Assembly (NCBI GenBank): GCA_905221345.1
Contig: CAJNCW010000002.1
Coordinates: 124,001 to 188,000, forward strand
Origin: a bacterium
GTDB lineage: Bacteria; Bacillota; Bacilli; Lactobacillales; Streptococcaceae
Direction of reading: 5' to 3'
Length of the DNA: 64,000 nt
In this document: in pieces, positions 45,020-54,850 of the stretch
How the letters are laid out: every line of letters begins with the position of its first letter
Position numbering within the stretch: position 1 is the stretch's first letter
Position numbers and translations under genes: made by a program
The notes under the pieces: generated by a model
Databases searched by the model: none
What the model saw: the letters and a program-made list of their open reading frames with translations, nothing else
Told to the model about the DNA's origin: nothing

Positions 45020-47233
45020 TTATTCTGAGTCTTTTAGTTTGTGCGTAAATTCTTTCTTAGGTTTGTGATCCTTGTGATGACGTGGACGGTGAGGTCGCTC
45101 AGACTTTTCGCCTTTTTCATCATGCTCAGGTTTTGGTGGACGAGGAAGAAGAGCCTTCATAGAAGCATCAACACGTCCTTTTTCATCAATCTTGATAACT
45201 TTAACATCGACTTCATCACCGATAGCTACCAAGTCTTCGACACGGTTAGTACGAGTCCAAGCCATTTCAGAAATGTGCACAAGTGCATCTGTCTTATCAA
45301 AGAGGTTGACAAAGGCACCAAATTTCTCGATACGAACAACCTTGGCATGGTAAACTTCATCCACTTTGGCTTCACGAACCAAACCAGCAATGATTTCTTT
45401 GGTACGGTTAATGGCATCTTGGTCACTAGAGTAGATAGATACATTACCTTCTTCATCAATATCAATCTTAACGCCTGTTTCAGCGATAATCTTGTCGATG
45501 GTTTCTCCACCCTTACCGATGACAATCTTGATCTTGTCGACATCAATCTTGATAGTATCGATTTTCGGTGCAGTTGGAGCCAATTCTGGACGAACTTCAG
45601 GAATGGTAGCTTCAATCACATCAAGAATTTCAAAACGCGCTTTCTTGGCTTGGGCAAGAGCTTCTGTCAAGATTTCTGCAGTAATCCCTTGAATCTTGAT
45701 ATCCATTTGAAGAGCTGTAATCCCGTCACGAGTACCTGCAACCTTAAAGTCCATGTCTCCAAAGTGGTCTTCCAAACCTTGGATATCTGTCAATACTGTG
45801 TAGTTATTTCCGTCTGAGATGAGACCCATGGCAATCCCTGCTACTGGCGCCTTGATTGGCACACCACCAGCCATAAGGGCGAGCGTTCCCGCACAGATAG
45901 AGGCTTGAGAAGATGAACCATTTGATTCCAAGACCTCAGCTACCAAGCGGATAGCGTATGGGAATTCTTCCAAACTTGGCAAGACTTGAGCAAGAGCACG
46001 CTCACCGAGAGCACCGTGACCAATTTCACGACGACCAGGCGCACCGTAACGACCAGTTTCCCCTACTGAGTATTGCGGGAAGTTATAGTGATGCATAAAG
46101 CGCTTCTTGTACTCTGGGTCCAAACCATCGATGATTTGAGTTTCTCCCATCGGAGCCAAGGTCAAAACTGAAAGAGCTTGAGTTTGTCCACGAGTGAAAA
46201 GGCCAGAACCATGTACACGAGGAAGGAAGTCAACAACCGCATCCAAAGGACGGATTTCATCGACCTTACGCCCGTCAGGACGCACCTTGTCTTCTGTGAT
46301 CAAACGGCGCACTTCAGCGTGTTCCATTTGTTCCAAGATTTCAGCCACATCACGCATGATACGGTCAAATTCTTCGTGGTCTGCATATTTTTCTTCATAC
46401 ACTGCAGTCACTTGGTCTTTAACTGCTTGAGTTGCAGCTTCACGAGCCAATTTTTCTTCTACTTGAACCGCTTTTTGGAGGTCGCTGTTGTAAGCTGCAA
46501 TGATTTCAGCTTGCAAGTCAACATCCACATGAAGCAATTCCACTTCTGCTTTTTCCTTACCGACAGCAGCAACGATTTCTTCTTGGAAGGCAATCAATTC
46601 TTTGACTGCTTCATGGCCTTTCAGAAGGGCTTCCAACATGATTTCTTCTGACAATTCTTTGGCACCAGACTCAACCATGTTGATGGCGTGCTTGGTACCA
46701 GCTACTGTCAATTCAAGAAGTGAACGCTCTGCTTGTTCTTGAGTAGGGTTGATGATGATTTCACCGTCGACATAGCCCACTTGTACCCCAGCGATTGGTC
46801 CGTCAAATGGAATGTCTGAGATAGAAAGCGCTAAAGATGAACCAAACATAGCCGCCATTGGTGCTGAGGCATTTTCATCATAAGAAAGCACGGTGTTGAT
46901 CACTTGCACTTCGTTACGGAAACCTTCCGCAAACATAGGGCGGATTGGACGGTCAATCAAACGCGCTGTCAAAGTTGCATCTGTTGAAGGACGTCCTTCA
47001 CGTTTCATGAAGCCACCAGGAAATTTCCCAGCCGCATACATTTTTTCTTCGTAGTTGACTTGAAGTGGGAAGAAATCCCCAGTTGCCATTTTCTTAGACA
47101 TAACGGCAGCAGTCAAGACAGTTGACTCACCGTAACGCACGACAACTGCACCATTTGCTTGCTTAGCAACCTGACCAGTCTCTACGATTAACTCACGACC
47201 CGCAAAAGTCGTTTGAAACACTTGTTTTGTCAT
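45020..47233 (-). CDS. pnp: Polynucleotide phosphorylase
   Basis: Phosphorolytic 3'-5' exoribonuclease of mRNA decay, 737 residues from [17 protein letters not shown]. An open extension to 47347 passes through the promoter region. Two RNase PH halves ([15 protein letters not shown] and [23 protein letters not shown] with catalytic Asp residues near [17 protein letters not shown]), a KH domain ([26 protein letters not shown]) and an S1 domain ([18 protein letters not shown]). The C-terminal tail is His/Lys rich ([13 protein letters not shown]). AAAGGGG precedes the ATG. Confidence 0.97.
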   Translation of the reverse strand: MTKQVFQTTFAGRELIVETGQVAKQANGAVVVRYGESTVLTAAVMSKKMATGDFFPLQVNYEEKMYAAGKFPGGFMKREGRPSTDATLTARLIDRPIRPMFAEGFRNEVQVINTVLSYDENASAPMAAMFGSSLALSISDIPFDGPIAGVQVGYVDGEIIINPTQEQAERSLLELTVAGTKHAINMVESGAKELSEEIMLEALLKGHEAVKELIAFQEEIVAAVGKEKAEVELLHVDVDLQAEIIAAYNSDLQKAVQVEEKLAREAATQAVKDQVTAVYEEKYADHEEFDRIMRDVAEILEQMEHAEVRRLITEDKVRPDGRKVDEIRPLDAVVDFLPRVHGSGLFTRGQTQALSVLTLAPMGETQIIDGLDPEYKKRFMHHYNFPQYSVGETGRYGAPGRREIGHGALGERALAQVLPSLEEFPYAIRLVAEVLESNGSSSQASICAGTLALMAGGVPIKAPVAGIAMGLISDGNNYTVLTDIQGLEDHFGDMDFKVAGTRDGITALQMDIKIQGITAEILTEALAQAKKARFEILDVIEATIPEVRPELAPTAPKIDTIKIDVDKIKIVIGKGGETIDKIIAETGVKIDIDEEGNVSIYSSDQDAINRTKEIIAGLVREAKVDEVYHAKVVRIEKFGAFVNLFDKTDALVHISEMAWTRTNRVEDLVAIGDEVDVKVIKIDEKGRVDASMKALLPRPPKPEHDEKGEKSERPHRPRHHKDHKPKKEFTHKLKDSE

Positions 47234-47689
47234 TTTAATCCCCTTTGGATTGATGAAATTATACGCCTTGCCTACAAAGATCAAGATACTAAGGTCGCAA
47301 AAAGCAAAGTAAAAATAGGAAACTGGCGAAGTCTTCGATGAAGACAAGACAGTTTATCTTTTTTACGCAGCTTTTCGGCCGAGTTCAATTACTCATGATA
47401 GCATAAATTGACGCAGTGTGCGATGCACACCAGGAAATCTATCTTTTTCACTAGGGATTTAGCCCGTGTTCAACTACCTAAATACCTTGAAAAGTTTAAA
47501 AATATTATTCTTTAGCATTTGTATCTTTTATAGCATAGCAGATTTGAATAGCTAAGAATCTGTTTATACCCTCATCTTTGTATCAAGTACGTACAGAGTC
47601 TATTTTATCATATTTTTCTTAAAAAGTGCGGGCTTTTCTATTAAAAAGGAACCATTCCCCTCGCTTGAGAAGAATGGTTTGTTTTTTTA
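47234..47689. other. Region between pnp and metF
   Basis: 456 bases, minus-strand leader side of pnp. A TATAAT (complement of 47258-47263) close to the pnp start is the likely promoter. Further upstream are a hairpin AAACTG...GTCTTC-GAT-GAAGAC...CAGTTT (47320-47355), a short perfect hairpin GTGTGC-GAT-GCACAC (47416-47430), about 200 bases of AT-rich sequence without features I can name, and the metF terminator (47644-47684). No open frame of note. Confidence 0.55.
47644..47684 (-). terminator. Terminator after metF
   Basis: On the minus strand AACCATTC, loop, GAATGGTT, then CCTTTTTA, directly past the stop. Confidence 0.75.
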
Positions 47690-48556
47690 TTACCCTAAAG
47701 ACTGATGATTAAATAAGGCATGGGTTGCTTGGTGGATGTATTTTGCTGTTTCAGCATTGTTCATGGTGTACAAATGCACACCTGCGACATCCTGAGTGAC
47801 CAAGTCCACGATTTGATCCACTGCATAGGCAAGTCCTGCTGCTCTGAGCGACTCAGGGTCATGCTCATACTTGTCTAAAATGGCCTTAAACTTGCGTGGA
47901 AGATGGATGTTCTCACACGTTTTCAAGAGGCGAAGCGCTTGGTTACGGTTAAGAATGGGCATGATCCCTGCATGAATGGGAACATCAATCCCTGCCAAGG
48001 TACACTTATCTTGGAAATCATAGAAACGCTCATTATCAAAGAAAAGTTGAGTTACGAGACTTGAGCAGCCTGCATCCACTTTCTTCTTGAGATTTTGAAT
48101 ATCTGAGATCTGGTTTGGTGAATCTGGATGCCCTTCTGGGTAGCAAGCGCCAACAATATCAAAATGCGGTGCTTGTTCCTTGATAAACTCAATCAAGTCC
48201 GTTGCGTAGCGGAAATCCTTTTGTGGTTCCACATCAGGGATAATATCCCCACGTAGAGCCAAGATTTTTCGCACACCAACCTTGTCCAAGTCCGCAAGTG
48301 TCTCTGCAACCTTCTCCTTGGTCAGATAGATAGCTGGCAAGTGGGCAATAGTTGGGATCGCTAAGTCATTCTGGATAAAGTCAGCCAAACGAACCGTTGT
48401 TTCCTTGATATTAAATTTATTATTGCTGGCAGTCACACTGATAAAGTGAGGTGTCAGCTCCCGCATATCCTGCAAGGCTGAAATAATTTTATCATTACCC
48501 ACAGCTGGGTTTGGAGGGAACACTTCAAATGAAAGTGACGGTGTTTGGCGTGACAT
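47690..48556 (-). CDS. metF: 5,10-methylenetetrahydrofolate reductase
   Basis: Supplies methyl-tetrahydrofolate for methionine synthesis by MetE. 288 residues from MSRQTPSLSFEVFPPNPAVG. Of two close ATGs, the one at 48556 has AAAAGGA at an 8-base spacing, so it is preferred over 48562. Family segments: SFEVFPP, FISVTASNNKFNIKETT, ILALRGDIIPD, GACYPEGHPDS and VTQLFFDNERFYDF with the FAD and folate contacts. It follows metE by about 93 bases and is presumably in the same MetR/MtaR-controlled unit. Confidence 0.95.
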   Translation of the reverse strand: MSRQTPSLSFEVFPPNPAVGNDKIISALQDMRELTPHFISVTASNNKFNIKETTVRLADFIQNDLAIPTIAHLPAIYLTKEKVAETLADLDKVGVRKILALRGDIIPDVEPQKDFRYATDLIEFIKEQAPHFDIVGACYPEGHPDSPNQISDIQNLKKKVDAGCSSLVTQLFFDNERFYDFQDKCTLAGIDVPIHAGIMPILNRNQALRLLKTCENIHLPRKFKAILDKYEHDPESLRAAGLAYAVDQIVDLVTQDVAGVHLYTMNNAETAKYIHQATHALFNHQSLG

Positions 48557-48649
48557 AGTCATTATCCTTTTCTTTTTGATTTCATGATTGCTGAGCCAGC
48601 TAGGCCAAGCAGTTCCTTGATCAGTCAGTGTCAAGAGAGAAATTCTATC

Positions 48650-50899
48650 TTACAATTTCTCACGCGCAGCTTTTGCTGCTTCGACAAGGCGGATCAAGCT
48701 TTCTTTTGTTTCTGGAATACCACGTGTTTTCAAACCACAGTCAGGGTTGATCCAAACTTTCTTGCTTGGAACTTTGGCAAGAATAGCATCGATTGTGTGG
48801 TCGATTTCGCCTTCATTTGGTACACGAGGTGAGTGGATATCGTAAACCCCAGGTCCCACTTCTGTTTGGAAGTTTTTCGCTTTGAGTTCGTCCAAGATTT
48901 CAAGGTTTGAACGGCTTGCTTCAAAGGAAATAACGTCCGCATCCATGTTGTCGATAGCTGGAATGATATCTGTAAATTCTGAGTAACACATGTGAGTGTG
49001 GATTTGTGTGTCTGGTGCTACTGTTGAGTGTACCAAGCGGAAGGCAGGAATTGCCCAGTCAAGGTAGTCTTCGTACCAGTCGCTACGACGAAGTGGCAAT
49101 TTCTCACGAAGAGCAGCCTCATCAATTTGGATGATTTTCACGCCAGCAGCTTCAAGGTCAAGCACTTCATCCTTGATAGCAAGAGCGATTTGAAGAGTTG
49201 AATCCTTGATAGAGATGTCTTCACGTGGGAATGACCAGTTGAGGATGGTAACCGGTCCAGTCAACATACCTTTAACAGGTTTGTCAGTACGGCTTTGTGC
49301 GTAGCTAGACCATTTCACAGTGATTGGGTTAAGACGAGTGACATCACCCCAGATGATTGGTGGTTTCACCCCACGCATACCGTATGATTGTACCCAACCA
49401 TTCTTAGAGAAGAGGTAACCTGACAAGTTTTGACCGAAGTACTCAACCATGTCATTACGCTCGAACTCACCGTGTACCAGCACGTCAAATCCAACTTCTT
49501 CTTGCCATTTGATCCATTCGTCTATGGTTTCAGCAAGGAAAGCGTCGTATTCTTCTTGTGACAATTCACCCTTACGGTAAGCCAAACGTTTAGCACGAAC
49601 TTCCTTAGTTTGAGGGAATGAACCGATGGTTGTTGTTGGAAGTGCTGGAAGTTTGAAAGCTTCTTCTTGGATGGCTTCACGTTCCGCAAAGGCTGGCAAA
49701 CGAGTGTAGTCTGCGTCTGTCAAACCAGCGATGCGCGCACGAAGTTCTGCATTTTCACCAACACGTTCAGTCGCAAAGAGTTCTTTGTTAGCTGCAAGAG
49801 CTTCTACACCTTTACCATTGCGGATAGCATCCAAGTCACGAAGTTCTTCCAATTTTTCAACTGCAAAAGCAAAGTGATTCAAGATAGCTGGTTCAAATTC
49901 TTCGTTAGCAGTTGTAAATGGCACATGAAGAAGTGAGCATGAGCTTGTCAATACGATGTTTTCAGCTGGGATTTGCTCAAGAACAGCCAAGCTCTTTTCA
50001 TAGTTGTTGCGCCAGATGTTTTTACCATTGACAATACCTGCATAAAGAGTCTTATCAGCTGGGAAACCACCTTTAACGAGTTCAAGAGTTTTCTTACCTT
50101 CAACGAAGTCAAGACCGATGGCATCTACTGGCAAGTTCACAAGGTCAGCGTAAACGTCACGAACGTCACCGAAGTAAGTTTGAAGCAAGACTTCAAGACC
50201 TTTTTTATCAGCCAAAAGTTTGTTGTAGAGGTTCAAGAAGAGAGCTTTTTCTTCAGCTGTCAAATCTTTGACAAGAGCCGCTTCGTCGAGTTGGATACGA
50301 GTTGCACCAAGTTCAGCCAATTTGGCAAAAACTTCTTGGTAAGCAGCTACAAAGCTATCTACGAAGTCTTCTGCTTTCACACCTTCTTCAAAGTCTGACA
50401 ATTGAAGGAAAGTGAATGGTCCCACAAGGACTGGACGAGTGTTGAGACCAAGTTCTTTTGCTTCTTGGAATTCGTCAAAGATCTTGTGACCTGCAAGTTT
50501 GACTTGAGTGTCTTTTTCAAATTTAGGTACGATGTAGTGGTAGTTGGTGTTAAACCATTTCTTCATCGGAAGGGCACGAACATCCCCTTTTTCACCTTGG
50601 TAACCACGAGCCAAAGCAAAGTAGCGTTCAAGTTCTGATAATTCCAAGTTTTGAACAGAAGCTGGCACCACGTTAAAGAGGAAAGCAGCATCTAGGAAGT
50701 TGTCATAGTGAGAAAAGTCATTTGATGGGATTTCAGTGATGCCTTTTTCTTTGACAATGTTCCAGTGTTTAGCGCGCAAATCTTTTGCTGCTGCTAAGAG
50801 TTCTTCTTCTGAGATTTCTTTGCTAAAGTATTTTTCAGTTGTAAATTTTAATTCGCGGAATTCGCCCAAACGAGGGAAACCGATGATCGTAGTTGACAT
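48650..50899 (-). CDS. metE: Cobalamin-independent methionine synthase
   Basis: Transfers the methyl group of methyl-tetrahydrofolate polyglutamate to homocysteine. 749 residues. Two TIM-barrel halves; the C-terminal catalytic half has [31 protein letters not shown] (zinc His/Glu side), [24 protein letters not shown] (zinc HxC) and [12 protein letters not shown] (final zinc Cys). All metal ligands are present. A Met-box palindrome lies about 80 bases upstream of the start, which fits activation by a LysR-type methionine regulator. Confidence 0.97.
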   Translation of the reverse strand: MSTTIIGFPRLGEFRELKFTTEKYFSKEISEEELLAAAKDLRAKHWNIVKEKGITEIPSNDFSHYDNFLDAAFLFNVVPASVQNLELSELERYFALARGYQGEKGDVRALPMKKWFNTNYHYIVPKFEKDTQVKLAGHKIFDEFQEAKELGLNTRPVLVGPFTFLQLSDFEEGVKAEDFVDSFVAAYQEVFAKLAELGATRIQLDEAALVKDLTAEEKALFLNLYNKLLADKKGLEVLLQTYFGDVRDVYADLVNLPVDAIGLDFVEGKKTLELVKGGFPADKTLYAGIVNGKNIWRNNYEKSLAVLEQIPAENIVLTSSCSLLHVPFTTANEEFEPAILNHFAFAVEKLEELRDLDAIRNGKGVEALAANKELFATERVGENAELRARIAGLTDADYTRLPAFAEREAIQEEAFKLPALPTTTIGSFPQTKEVRAKRLAYRKGELSQEEYDAFLAETIDEWIKWQEEVGFDVLVHGEFERNDMVEYFGQNLSGYLFSKNGWVQSYGMRGVKPPIIWGDVTRLNPITVKWSSYAQSRTDKPVKGMLTGPVTILNWSFPREDISIKDSTLQIALAIKDEVLDLEAAGVKIIQIDEAALREKLPLRRSDWYEDYLDWAIPAFRLVHSTVAPDTQIHTHMCYSEFTDIIPAIDNMDADVISFEASRSNLEILDELKAKNFQTEVGPGVYDIHSPRVPNEGEIDHTIDAILAKVPSKKVWINPDCGLKTRGIPETKESLIRLVEAAKAAREKL

Positions 50900-50980
50900 G
50901 ATGTGTCCTCCAAAATTTGTTGTTGAAACTATCTTAACAGAAAAGAAACTGTCTGTATAATTGTAAATAATTAGGCTTTG

Positions 50981-51001
50981 ATATAGTTTGAAACTATATC
51001 A
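50981..51001. promoter_or_regulatory. Met-box upstream of metE
   Basis: Perfect palindrome GATATAGTTT-G-AAACTATATC. It contains TATAGTTT-N-AAACTATA, the site known for MetR/MtaR-type LysR regulators in Streptococcaceae. It is placed upstream of the presumed metE -35, as expected for an activator. Confidence 0.85.
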
Positions 51002-51019
51002 CACTTTTGATCAAAAGAA

Positions 51020-51044
51020 AAAGACTTGAGACCAGCGTCTCAAA
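51020..51044 (-). terminator. Terminator after the pyrimidine-dimer glycosylase-like gene
   Basis: TTGAGAC, loop CAGC, GTCTCAA, followed on the minus strand by GTCTTTTTCTTTT. Confidence 0.75.
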
Positions 51045-51143
51045 TCCTTTGTTTTACTTCTTTTGTGGCTGTATTTTAGTTAGAATACTCAAACGAGCTA
51101 TTGACGATTCTCATCAGTGACTATGGCTTGTTATTAGAAAAGA

Positions 51144-51506
51144 CTATAGGTTGATCCCCTTCTCACGAAGATTAGCTAAGCACTCCTCATAGTATTCAGC
51201 ATTATGCTCACTATAGACGGGATTACCTAGGTTCTCCTCAGGCAAGTCTTCATAGGGAGGGCAGGTTTTGCCACGGTAGTTCTTGTCCAGCCACTCTGGA
51301 CTGACATTGTAGCCACGGCCAACCATCTCCTCCATGATCAAGCGATGATAAGCATAGAGACGATAGGGCGAGTGGGTAAAAACATAGTCCACCGTCGCAT
51401 GCTTTCTGCCCCAGCCATTGCCACGCAGGGCACAGCACTCTCGATGTTGCCCCAAAAGTTGCGGACGAGGAAGTTGTGAAATCAAAGCCTCATGCCAAAG
51501 TCTCAT
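51144..51506 (-). CDS. Pyrimidine-dimer DNA glycosylase-like protein (Pyr_excise/TIGR02328)
   Basis: 120 residues. MRLWHEALISQLPRPQLLGQHRECCALRGNGWGRKHATVDYVF resembles the family built on T4 endonuclease V, where the N-terminal residue and an early Glu (here in QHRECCAL) do glycosylase/AP-lyase chemistry; LYAYHRLIMEEMVGRGY follows. In this branch the enzymatic role is not established. It overlaps the upstream DUF1722 gene by 17 bases, so the two are likely coupled and may form a small DNA-repair unit (inference). Confidence 0.75.
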   Translation of the reverse strand: MRLWHEALISQLPRPQLLGQHRECCALRGNGWGRKHATVDYVFTHSPYRLYAYHRLIMEEMVGRGYNVSPEWLDKNYRGKTCPPYEDLPEENLGNPVYSEHNAEYYEECLANLREKGINL

Positions 51507-51894
51507 GGATCGCTCCTTTCAGTAAGGTCGAATGTTGCAAGTAGGTATTGGGATAGCGATCAAGCAACTCTCGAGTCTTGGCAATCAAATCTTCCTTAGA
51601 AGCCTGACCAAAGCGGTAGCGATCCAGCAAGATCATATAGCCCTTGCGCTCGGAATCTGTCGCTTTCTTTTTGAAATATCCCCAAATATGCTGAAAGGCA
51701 TTGCAAACCTGACCCCTGTGTTCTGGGATTTGACAGGCACGGTCAATCATCTCTTGAACCAGACTCACCTCCACTTGTTCATTCTTCAAGTATTGGCGAA
51801 TCTCATTGTAAATATTGCTGGAATGGCTCAAAACGAGGTATTTGTTCCTAGCCCAGAGTTGTTGGCACTGGGATTTTTGGTTAATTTGTTCCAT
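51490..51894 (-). CDS. DUF1722 (YbgA-like) protein
   Basis: 134 residues. LWARNKYLVLSHSSNIYNEIRQYL near the start and NAFQHIWGYFKKKATDSERKGYMILLDRYRFGQASKEDLIAKTRELLDRYPNTYLQHSTLL at the end match DUF1722. In proteobacteria this family is fused or linked to DNA photolyase and DUF523 proteins, so the pairing with a pyrimidine-dimer glycosylase-like gene fits a UV-repair theme. The molecular function is unknown. AAGGAG precedes the ATG. Confidence 0.8.
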   Translation of the reverse strand: MEQINQKSQCQQLWARNKYLVLSHSSNIYNEIRQYLKNEQVEVSLVQEMIDRACQIPEHRGQVCNAFQHIWGYFKKKATDSERKGYMILLDRYRFGQASKEDLIAKTRELLDRYPNTYLQHSTLLKGAIHETLA

Positions 51895-52106
51895 ATTTCT
51901 CCTTACTTTCTATCCGTTTCCAGGAAATATGGAAACAAAGTTTTGTCTAAACCTCTTTCAAAAAATGTATTATTTCTCCTATTTTATCATAATTCTATAA
52001 AAACCACTCGACCTGAGTAGAGCAAGTAATTTTTATAGAAAATGCTAATTTAGTGTAACGGTAAGAAATAAGCAATAAACTAGAAAAATACCCAAATTTT
52101 AAAATC

Positions 52107-53975
52107 CTAATCTCTGCGTCTATGTTCTCCATCTATTTTCTCATCAAATGTGAATCCTTTTGATTCCAGCTGATCAAGTTTCAGACGAATCTTTTTAATA
52201 ACATCCTCCCTATAATCTTCAAAATCATGTGGTGGTTCAAAAGTGTATTTACCTATCCAAAGAGTATAGATCATATTTTCTGGGATAATATCAAAATCAA
52301 AATAATTCTCATCAGTAGATAGAATCCCTTGAAATTTCCAAAATGATAAAAATTCCTTATCTCCAAAACAATCTATCGCATTCCATATACTGCTATCCCA
52401 TTTCTTAAATTGCCCAAATTTATTAACTGCACTAAGATAGGTCAATAGGAAGAAATCTTTCCGTTTTAGCTTTGCAAAATTTTCATTATCAATCTTTAGT
52501 TTTGTATAGTGAAGCCCTAAATCATAGAAGGTAAGTACTCTATGTTTTTCCATAAAATAAATGATTTCAGATTGGTCTAAACCTTCTTTTCTAAGAATAG
52601 TTTCCCAAAAATCTACTATTCTATCTATTATTTCCTTGCTTAAAGGAGTATTTCTCTCATATCTAGGAATTTCTTCATTCAATTTTTCTCCAACAATATA
52701 GTCCATTGCAGAGCTATTAAATGATTTCATAGACTCTTGTATGGTAATACGTAATAATCTTACTTTTTGCAGTTCTGAAAAAGATTTGTATTGGCTTGAG
52801 AGATATTGATAAAAATCTTTGTTATAGTTTGTCTCTCTTAGTTCTCTTGATAATTCATCACTGTCTGTTTCAAGTAATGTATTAAATTCCTCTTTTGTAT
52901 GATTTAGAGGTTCCTCATAGAGAAAATAGGCTGATCTGTTCTTTTTATAGTTCGGTGGATATTGGTTAAGGTCTGATTGCTGAATGTCAGATAATATTTC
53001 CTGTATGCTTCGTCCAAACTTGAAAATCTCTGTAAAACTTGTTTTTTCATCATCCTTAACTTTTATTTCTTCGTTCTTTAATAGTTGTTTATATAATTCA
53101 GGATAAAAAAGATAAGCATAGATAATCCAAAGTTGTTGTTCTTCTTGAACATGTTCAAACTTCCCCCTTGAAAAGAATTCTTGATTGACGTAGTCATTAA
53201 AATGATTGCGATCTCGCAAGTTTCTGTTTTCAAAGCTGAACCTTTTCCAAAAATCATCTGACAATCTCGTACTAAATTTCTTTCCTAGTAAGTCAAAATA
53301 ATCTTGCCAAATATTTGATGGATGAAGAACAAATGGTAGCTCTATTCTTCTATCAATTATTTTAGAAAGAAAATTATTGTCTTTAAGATGTACTTTCTCA
53401 ATGTCTCCTACAAAGACAATCGGGAGCTTGCCACTGAGTAAACTAAAAATTTTATAACTCTCCTCTTGTTGTTTGTTAGACATTCGATCAAAATCATCAA
53501 TAACTAATACTTTTCGAGATAATGATAGACATTTAGAAGTTAGTAAACAACTATAAAAACCATCTGATTTGATTTTAAAAAATTGATAGATTGCTACTAA
53601 TAAAACAATACTCCCAATAATTAATTTAACACAAAAAGATTCAAAAAAAGAACTTAAACCCAAATCAACTACATTAGTCATTAAGATAGAAACTGCGACA
53701 CATAAAACTATGAAAATCCTTAAAAAGCTATATACCAACGGGTGTAATTTTGAAAAAACAATCTCAATCGTTGAGCGGTTATCGCTTAATCTCCAAAAGT
53801 CTATCGTAACTAATTTTTTATTAGTATTCTTACCAACTTCAACTAGAAATTCTGTTTTTCCAGAACCCCAGTTCCCATTTAAGAAATAAGTTTTATTTTC
53901 TTCAAGTAATTTAGCAACATTTTTAGCTGCTACTGAAGTATCAATGTGCTTTAATGTAACAAATCTATCATCCAT
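52107..53975 (-). CDS. KAP-family P-loop NTPase with two membrane helices
   Basis: 622 residues. Walker A is in NGNWGSGKTEFLVEVG (residues 34-41), and two hydrophobic helices (about 81-100 and 114-133) are inserted before Walker B VLVIDDFDRMS (156-164). This arrangement defines the KAP group. FVGDIEKVHLK and IIDRRIELPF (sensor-like) follow. The long C-terminal half (about 270-622) is charged, helical and unrecognised. KAP proteins include phage-exclusion factors such as T7 PifA. Base composition is far lower in G+C than the neighbours (about 22% in one 60-base line), which suggests recent transfer. Confidence 0.82.
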   Translation of the reverse strand: MDDRFVTLKHIDTSVAAKNVAKLLEENKTYFLNGNWGSGKTEFLVEVGKNTNKKLVTIDFWRLSDNRSTIEIVFSKLHPLVYSFLRIFIVLCVAVSILMTNVVDLGLSSFFESFCVKLIIGSIVLLVAIYQFFKIKSDGFYSCLLTSKCLSLSRKVLVIDDFDRMSNKQQEESYKIFSLLSGKLPIVFVGDIEKVHLKDNNFLSKIIDRRIELPFVLHPSNIWQDYFDLLGKKFSTRLSDDFWKRFSFENRNLRDRNHFNDYVNQEFFSRGKFEHVQEEQQLWIIYAYLFYPELYKQLLKNEEIKVKDDEKTSFTEIFKFGRSIQEILSDIQQSDLNQYPPNYKKNRSAYFLYEEPLNHTKEEFNTLLETDSDELSRELRETNYNKDFYQYLSSQYKSFSELQKVRLLRITIQESMKSFNSSAMDYIVGEKLNEEIPRYERNTPLSKEIIDRIVDFWETILRKEGLDQSEIIYFMEKHRVLTFYDLGLHYTKLKIDNENFAKLKRKDFFLLTYLSAVNKFGQFKKWDSSIWNAIDCFGDKEFLSFWKFQGILSTDENYFDFDIIPENMIYTLWIGKYTFEPPHDFEDYREDVIKKIRLKLDQLESKGFTFDEKIDGEHRRRD

Positions 53976-54045
53976 AGTATCTCTTTCTAAAAATAAAATA
54001 ATTTATAACCTTATACTTTTACCAAAATTATACCACGAATCCACC

Positions 54046-54083
54046 AAAAAACGCCTTTAGATAATAATATATCTAAAGACGTT
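54046..54083 (-). terminator. Terminator after the DUF6261-like gene
   Basis: On the minus strand AACGTCTTTAGATA, loop, TATCTAAAGGCGTTTTTT, 6 bases past the stop. Confidence 0.9.
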
Positions 54084-54088
54084 AATTT

Positions 54089-54850
54089 TTATCCAGCTAC
54101 TTGTGTCGCTTCTTCTGTTTTCACTTTCTTATCCTTCTTACTTGAGCCAGTCAATCGACGCTTGCTATCTCGGATTGTGTTCAGGTCCTTGAGGAGTTGA
54201 GTCAGGTGTTCCTTTTCAGGATAGGCTTCTGCACTGGCTGCGGTATAGCGCATAAAGAGATCGTAGATGCTGGTTAGTTCCGTACGGACTTGTCTGGTCT
54301 TGCCGACTTCCTTGGCAGACTTATGCGCACGCGCCTGACTTTCCACCTGATCATATTCCTCCTGCGCACTAATCACCGCCGTCAGCATAGGGATCAAGCC
54401 TAGACTGGTCACTGCCGTGTGATAGGGTTCTTCACTGAGGGTTTTGAGTAAACTCTTGATTTCTGCTGTTTCCACATCATTGCTGTGCTTGGTGATATCC
54501 TTGTACTTGGCAAAGACTGGTTTCAAGGTCTCATGGGCTTCTTTGAGTTTGGTCTCCTTGATCTTAGCAAATCCTCTATGAAGGGTAAAGAGACCGACTA
54601 AGGCACTGTCACGATTGCGATCGACTTCGGTCAGATTGGTCGCTTCCTTCTTTTCCACTGTAGCTAGCTGGGCTTGGAAGTCTGCTAGCTTGCTCTTGAA
54701 GGAGTCAAGGTGCTTGCTATACATAGGCTCGTCCTTATGTGCCTTGGCAAAAACTTCTAGTAGTTGACCCGTGTCTACCATGAGACTTTCAAACTCACGA
54801 TTGGTAAAGTTGGTGTAGCTTAGTGGACGGATAGTGAATGTTTTTGTCAT
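54089..54850 (-). CDS. DUF6261-like helical protein, function unknown
   Basis: 253 residues from MTKTFTIRPLSYTNFTNREFESLMVDTG; AAAGG lies eight bases before this ATG, while longer in-frame starts lack ribosome sites. The protein is almost wholly helical, with heptad-like stretches (about 60-95 and 185-240) and a Lys-rich tail (KKDKKVKTEEATQVAG). It looks like the DUF6261 group, a recognition from general pattern only. It has no membrane segment or catalytic motif. The gene lies downstream of a 42-bp-period palindrome array. Confidence 0.6.
   Translation of the reverse strand: MTKTFTIRPLSYTNFTNREFESLMVDTGQLLEVFAKAHKDEPMYSKHLDSFKSKLADFQAQLATVEKKEATNLTEVDRNRDSALVGLFTLHRGFAKIKETKLKEAHETLKPVFAKYKDITKHSNDVETAEIKSLLKTLSEEPYHTAVTSLGLIPMLTAVISAQEEYDQVESQARAHKSAKEVGKTRQVRTELTSIYDLFMRYTAASAEAYPEKEHLTQLLKDLNTIRDSKRRLTGSSKKDKKVKTEEATQVAG

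Noticed and set aside
45041..45817. 258-codon open frame antisense to pnp
   Set aside because: It is a shadow of the conserved pnp reading frame, has no ribosome site and no recognisable motif.
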